Positions 5,647 through 9,077 of a stretch of DNA of 9,077 bases are shown here, piece after piece. Both the position numbers and the translations under genes were made by a program. Where the stretch lies: the NCBI GenBank assembly GCA_035463315.1, contig DATHTJ010000223.1:1-9077 (forward strand), given 5' to 3'. Positions within the stretch are counted from its first letter, which is position 1. Every line of letters starts with the position of its first letter. A model generated the notes under the pieces. That model saw nothing but the letters and a program-made list of their open reading frames with translations, ran no database searches and had not been told where the DNA came from. The stretch comes from GCA-003244245 sp035463315 (GTDB lineage Bacteria; Actinomycetota; Actinomycetes; Mycobacteriales; Pseudonocardiaceae).

Positions 5647-6264
5647 TCATGGCCGGACGGCCTTGACCACAGAGACGGCACGTCGGCCGGGCGTGTGTTT
5701 CTCGACATGCACGCTGTCGAAGCCGGCCGCGCGGCACTGGGCTGCGAAGGACTCGGCCTGCTGGTCCGTCCACCCATGGCTGGCGAGCCCGGTGGCGCCG
5801 GGACGCACGCGGCGCTCGATCGCGAGGAACCGCCCTCCAGGGGCGAGCACTCGTCGTGCCTCGGCGAGGCCCGCGGTGACGTCCCTCCAGTGATGGACGG
5901 TCGCTAGCGACCACACAATCGTCGCCGACCCGTCCGGCTCCCGCAGATCTTCCGCGGCGCCCTCGGCCCAGGTGATGGTAAGTCGGTTGCGAGTCAACGT
6001 CCGAGCGAGCCGGAGCATCACGGGTGCCGGATCCACGCCGGTCACACGCGCCCCACGGCGGGCGGCTTCCCTGACAGCAGTGCCTGGGCCGCAACCGACG
6101 TCGACAACTCGATCGGCATCCGATACAGCTGCCAGGTCAGCGGCGAGGCGGGCGACGGCGCCCCCTGCGACGATCATGGTGAGCCCCGCCAGCAGCCCGG
6201 TCGCCCCGGCGAAGCCCGGATGGCCGGCGTGATGGTTGACCGCGTCAGCTGATGACATGTCCAT
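5647..6264 (-). CDS. Class I SAM-dependent methyltransferase
   Basis: A 205-residue Rossmann-fold methyltransferase. Motif I is VVDVGCGPGTA (53-63); the acidic residue at the end of beta-2 that binds the SAM ribose is Asp78 (VTGVDPAP); motif IV is TIVWSLATVHHW (115-126); and EARRVLAPGGRFLAIE (135-150) is the post-motif segment seen in small-molecule methyltransferases. The N-terminus carries NHHAGHPGFAGATGLLAGLTM (10-30), a His/Gly-rich lead that may cap the active site. The acceptor substrate cannot be predicted. The ATG at 6264 is preferred because AAGAAGGG (6279-6272) lies 7 nt upstream; the frame stays open to an ATG at 6327 but that extension has no ribosome site and an unfolded-looking composition. 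A second ATG at 6258 is possible. The gene converges on the TetR gene with a 98-bp gap and diverges from the large dikinase gene, with which it shares a regulatory region. Confidence 0.9.
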   Translation of the reverse strand: MDMSSADAVNHHAGHPGFAGATGLLAGLTMIVAGGAVARLAADLAAVSDADRVVDVGCGPGTAVREAARRGARVTGVDPAPVMLRLARTLTRNRLTITWAEGAAEDLREPDGSATIVWSLATVHHWRDVTAGLAEARRVLAPGGRFLAIERRVRPGATGLASHGWTDQQAESFAAQCRAAGFDSVHVEKHTPGRRAVSVVKAVRP

Positions 6265-6384
6265 CGGTGATCCCTTCTTCTTACTGAAGCGGGCGTGCCT
6301 GGCCGTCTGCCCATTTTGCGCCTGCACGTCGGTTCGAAGTCACAGGACGGCATGGACCTCAAATCCTGAGGGCAGGTAACTTTT

Positions 6385-6398
6385 TCAACAGTTGTTGA
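6385..6398. promoter_or_regulatory. Operator-like dyad TCAACA-GT-TGTTGA
   Basis: A perfect 6-bp inverted repeat with a 2-bp centre lies in the divergent gap between the methyltransferase and the dikinase. It overlaps the predicted -35 box of the dikinase gene (TTGAGA, 6395-6400) and a TTGAAA (6388-6383) that could serve the minus strand. The size and symmetry suit a dimeric repressor of TetR or MarR type. No regulator gene for it is visible; it differs from the site in the TetR/M24 gap. Confidence 0.55.
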
Positions 6399-6430
6399 GA
6401 TTAGCTCGTATCGGCGGTACCGTCGGAGCA
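6395..6430 (+). promoter_or_regulatory. Predicted leaderless promoter of the dikinase gene
   Basis: TTGAGA (6395-6400), a 17-bp spacer and TACCGT (6418-6423) form a sigma-70-type promoter whose expected start point, 7 nt after the -10, is the A of the ATG at 6430. The only purine-rich motif, GGAG at 6425-6428, is one base from the ATG and too close to act as a ribosome site. This fits a leaderless mRNA. Confidence 0.5.
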
Positions 6431-9077
6431 TGGCCACCGCTCAGCGACCTGGCTCGGTTGACCAGGAACTTGTCCTTGACCTCGGCTGCGTCGGTGCGCA
6501 GTTGCTGCCCATCGTGGGGGGCAAGGCGGCGAATCTCGGTGAGCTCATCCGCGCGGGGTTCCCGGTGCCACCCGGGTTCTGCATCACCACAGCGGCCTAC
6601 CAGCAGGTTGCTGCGGATGCCGTCGACCCCGGCGTCCAGGACACGGGCCGGCTCGCTGAGCGAGCCCGCGTGGCGATCCTCGCGGCACTGGTCCCGGCCG
6701 ACGTCGCCGATGCGGTCAAGAGCGCCTACCGAGCCCTCGGGGACGACGTGCCGGTCGCGGTGCGGTCCTCGGCGACCGCCGAGGACCTACCCTGGGCAAG
6801 CTTCGCCGGCCAGCAGGACACCTACCTCAACATCGTCGGCGCGGACGCTGTGCTCGACGCGGTACGCCGATGCTGGGCGTCGCTGTGGACCGACCGTGCG
6901 GTCAGTTACCGGACGACCAACGGCATCGACCACGCCACCGTGCGGCTCGCGGTGGTCGTCCAGCAGATGATCGACCCGCAGGTCGCTGGAGTGCTCTTCA
7001 CCGCCGATCCGGTGACCGGCCACCGCGGGCACACGGTCATTGATGCCAGCCCTGGCCTGGGCGAGGCGGTGGTGTCCGGCACGGTCAACCCCGACCACTT
7101 CGTCGTCGACGCCGCCGGCGCAGTTCTGGAACGCAGGCTGGGCGACAAGCGGGTGGCCGTCCGCTCGCTGCCTGGTGGCGGCACCGAGCAGGTCGCGCGG
7201 CCAGCGGACGCCGAGCAGCCGTGCCTGCGCGATGCACAGATCCGTGATCTCACAGCGTTGGGGCAACGCGTCCAGGAGCACTACGGTGCACCGCAGGACA
7301 TCGAGTGGGCGGTGGACGGCGCGGGAAAGCTATGGCTGACCCAAGCCAGACCGATCACCACGCTGTACCCGCTGCCGATCCCGCCGGATGGGCAGCTGCG
7401 CGTCTACCTCTGTGCGAGCCTCGCCCAGGGGCTCACCCGCCCGGTGACCCCGATGGGCATTGCGGCGTTCCGGCTGATCGCTTCCTGTATGTCGGAACTG
7501 GTGTTTGGCACCGCGGTCAGCGACCCGATCGCCGGACCGGCGGTGTTCGTGGAGGCCGGACAGCGGGCGTTCGTCGACGTCACACCCGTGCTGCGCAGCC
7601 GGATCGGCCGCGCGCTGGCGCCCCGGATCCTCGACGTGATGGAGGCTCGGTCGGCGGTCGTGCTCCGGCGGTTATGCGATGACCCCCGGCTCGCGGAGCA
7701 GGCCACGTCACGGTGGCCGTTTGTCCGGCGGCTGCTCGCCGTCGCTGTGCGCTTCCGGATCCCGCTGCTGATCGGCCAGGCGCTGGTGTCGCCCGCCGCG
7801 GCTCGCCGACGTGTCGACCGGGTCGGCGGGTTGCTGCGCTCACAGCTTGCCGTGCCGGCGGGTGTGACCGGCGCACAGCGGCTGGACCACGTGGAGCGCC
7901 TGCTCAACACGGCGGTCATCCCGATCATGCCGACGGTCACGCCGGTGGCCGGCGCCGGATTCCTCGCGCTGGCGCTGGCCAGCAAGCTCGCCCGGGACGA
8001 CGTCGAGCCCGGTGAGTGGGACGAGGTGCTGCGCGGGTTGCCGCACAACGTCACCACCGAGATGGATCTCACGCTGTGGGCGTTGGCGACCCGGGTCCGG
8101 GCGGATTCAGCGGCAGCCGCCGCATTGCGGGAAGCGGTCCCGGTGGAGCTGGCGCACCGCTTCACCAGCCGCGACTTGCCGACACTGCTGCAGCGCGGGC
8201 TCGAGGAGTTCCTAGCCCAGCACGGCCACCGGGCTGTCGCCGAGATCGACCTGGGCATGCCGCGGTGGTCCGACGACCCCACCCATGTGCTGGGTGTGCT
8301 GGCCAACTACCTGCGGCTGGAGGACCCGGACCTGGCCCCGGATGCGCAGTTCGTCCGGGGTGCGCGCGCCGCCGAGGCGGCAGCGACCAGAGTGGTCAGC
8401 AGGGTGCGGCGCCGCAGCCGGCTGCGGGCCGCGGTGGTGCGCGTCGCGCTGGGGAGGGTGCGAGAGCTGGTCGGCATGCGCGAGACACACAAGGACTACC
8501 TGGTGCGCGTCCTGGCGCACGGCCGGGAGCAACTGGCCGCGGTCGGCGCCGAGCTCGCCGGTCGCGGGCTGCTGGCCGAGCCCGAGGACGTGTTCTTCCT
8601 CGATCTCGTGCAGGTCCGGGCCGCGCTGGCGGGTGTGGACTTCCGTGCTGTCGTCGCTGCCCGCCAGGAGGACTATGAACGGGAACTGCGGCGCCGGCAG
8701 GTGCCGCGGATGATGCTGTCCGACGGCAGCGTGCCCGAGGCGCTCGCCACCTCGGCTCAGGTACCGGTTGAGGGGCAGCTGGCCGGCACACCCGCCTCCG
8801 CCGGCACCGTGACCGCGGTTGCGCGGGTGGTGCTCGACCCGGTCGGGGCTCAGCTGGAGCCGGGGGAGATCCTCGTCGCACCGTCCACCGATCCCGGTTG
8901 GACGCCGCTGTTCCTCACCGCCGGGGGACTGGTGATGGAGATGGGCGGAGCGAACTCCCACGGCGCCGTCGTTGCCCGCGAATACGGCATCCCCGCGGTG
9001 GTCGGGGTCCCCGACGCGACCCTGCGTATCAGCACTGGCCAGCGGATCACGGTCAATGGCGCGACGGGCCTCGTCGA
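6430..9077 (+). CDS. Rifampin phosphotransferase / PEP synthase-like dikinase, 3' end missing
   Basis: The frame is open from the ATG at 6430 to the window edge, giving 882 residues without a stop. Residues ~15-310 are an ATP-grasp, PPDK N-terminal-type domain: VGGKAANLGEL with Lys32, VAVRSSATAEDLPWASFAGQ with Arg112, DPVTGHRG, and at its end Glu292 (DIEWAV) and TQARP with Gln305 and Arg307, all ATP-site positions in this family. A long middle domain (~315-750) contains RPVTPMG and GHRAVAEIDLGMPRW (599-613). The swivelling phosphohistidine domain is last, with GGANSHGAVVAREYGIPAVVG and catalytic His844. This order, with the His domain at the C-terminus, is that of rifampin phosphotransferase (Rph); PEP synthase has the His domain in the middle and a TIM barrel after it. 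Probably only a few residues are missing. Rph uses ATP to phosphorylate rifampicin, giving AMP and Pi; many relatives have unknown substrates. The 19-bp rifamycin-associated element was not found upstream. Confidence 0.85.
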   Translation, partial: MATAQRPGSVDQELVLDLGCVGAQLLPIVGGKAANLGELIRAGFPVPPGFCITTAAYQQVAADAVDPGVQDTGRLAERARVAILAALVPADVADAVKSAYRALGDDVPVAVRSSATAEDLPWASFAGQQDTYLNIVGADAVLDAVRRCWASLWTDRAVSYRTTNGIDHATVRLAVVVQQMIDPQVAGVLFTADPVTGHRGHTVIDASPGLGEAVVSGTVNPDHFVVDAAGAVLERRLGDKRVAVRSLPGGGTEQVARPADAEQPCLRDAQIRDLTALGQRVQEHYGAPQDIEWAVDGAGKLWLTQARPITTLYPLPIPPDGQLRVYLCASLAQGLTRPVTPMGIAAFRLIASCMSELVFGTAVSDPIAGPAVFVEAGQRAFVDVTPVLRSRIGRALAPRILDVMEARSAVVLRRLCDDPRLAEQATSRWPFVRRLLAVAVRFRIPLLIGQALVSPAAARRRVDRVGGLLRSQLAVPAGVTGAQRLDHVERLLNTAVIPIMPTVTPVAGAGFLALALASKLARDDVEPGEWDEVLRGLPHNVTTEMDLTLWALATRVRADSAAAAALREAVPVELAHRFTSRDLPTLLQRGLEEFLAQHGHRAVAEIDLGMPRWSDDPTHVLGVLANYLRLEDPDLAPDAQFVRGARAAEAAATRVVSRVRRRSRLRAAVVRVALGRVRELVGMRETHKDYLVRVLAHGREQLAAVGAELAGRGLLAEPEDVFFLDLVQVRAALAGVDFRAVVAARQEDYERELRRRQVPRMMLSDGSVPEALATSAQVPVEGQLAGTPASAGTVTAVARVVLDPVGAQLEPGEILVAPSTDPGWTPLFLTAGGLVMEMGGANSHGAVVAREYGIPAVVGVPDATLRISTGQRITVNGATGLV

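Noticed and set aside
6265..6327. N-terminal extension of the methyltransferase to ATG 6327
   Set aside because: No ribosome site precedes 6327, while the ATG at 6264 has AAGAAGGG at ideal spacing and begins the conserved part.
7404..8961. Long minus-strand open frames opposite the dikinase gene (300 and 249 codons)
   Set aside because: Ser/Arg/Thr- or His/Gln-rich translations with no recognisable domain; the plus-strand dikinase frame is continuous and motif-rich throughout.
6430..9077. Canonical PEP synthase (ppsA) or PPDK
   Set aside because: In those enzymes the phosphohistidine domain is central and followed by a large PEP-binding barrel. Here about 440 residues separate the ATP domain from a C-terminal His domain, as in rifampin phosphotransferases.

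Overview
This is a high-GC stretch of bacterial chromosome, most likely from an actinobacterium of the order Mycobacteriales (Mycobacterium/Mycolicibacterium or a close relative). The reasons are the strong G/C bias at third codon positions, frequent GTG starts, two promoters that appear to give leaderless mRNAs, and a gene with the hydrolase-dehydrogenase fusion architecture of mycobacterial EphD. No rRNA, tRNA, CRISPR array, insertion sequence or phage gene was seen. The last gene runs off the right edge.

Layout, left to right. (1) 54-1561, + strand: an OFA-family (oxalate/formate antiporter-like) MFS transporter, coupled by an ATGA overlap to a 45-residue one-helix membrane protein that looks like the small subunit of such transporters. 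(2) 1562-1739: a gap with two identical 14-bp dyads. (3) 1740-2117, +: a compact cytosolic FKBP-type prolyl isomerase with a complete active site. (4) 2118-2254: a convergent gap with a perfect 15-bp tandem duplication. (5) 4815 down to 2255, - strand: a two-gene operon, again with an ATGA overlap, of a single-domain M24 (pita-bread) metallopeptidase-like protein followed by an epoxide hydrolase-like alpha/beta hydrolase fused to a short-chain dehydrogenase. (6) 4883-5548, +: a divergent TetR-family regulator. The gap between it and the M24 gene holds a 21-bp tandemly repeated palindromic element overlapping the predicted promoters of both transcripts. (7) 6264 down to 5647, -: a class I SAM-dependent methyltransferase. 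(8) 6430 to the right edge, +: a large rifampin phosphotransferase/PEP-synthase-like dikinase, 882 residues visible. It is divergent from the methyltransferase and shares a regulatory gap containing the dyad TCAACA-GT-TGTTGA.

How the parts may work together. The window reads as several small independent accessory metabolic or detoxification units. The TetR gene and the M24/fusion operon form a classic divergon, so the regulator probably represses itself and the operon until a small hydrophobic ligand binds. The methyltransferase/dikinase pair is a second divergon with its own operator-like site. Both of its products belong to families that can chemically modify small molecules, but no substrate can be read from the sequence. 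The most unusual observations are the repeated operator in the TetR gap, the dyad over the dikinase promoter, the small membrane partner of the OFA transporter, and an M24 protein that keeps all five metal ligands but lacks the usual downstream histidine.
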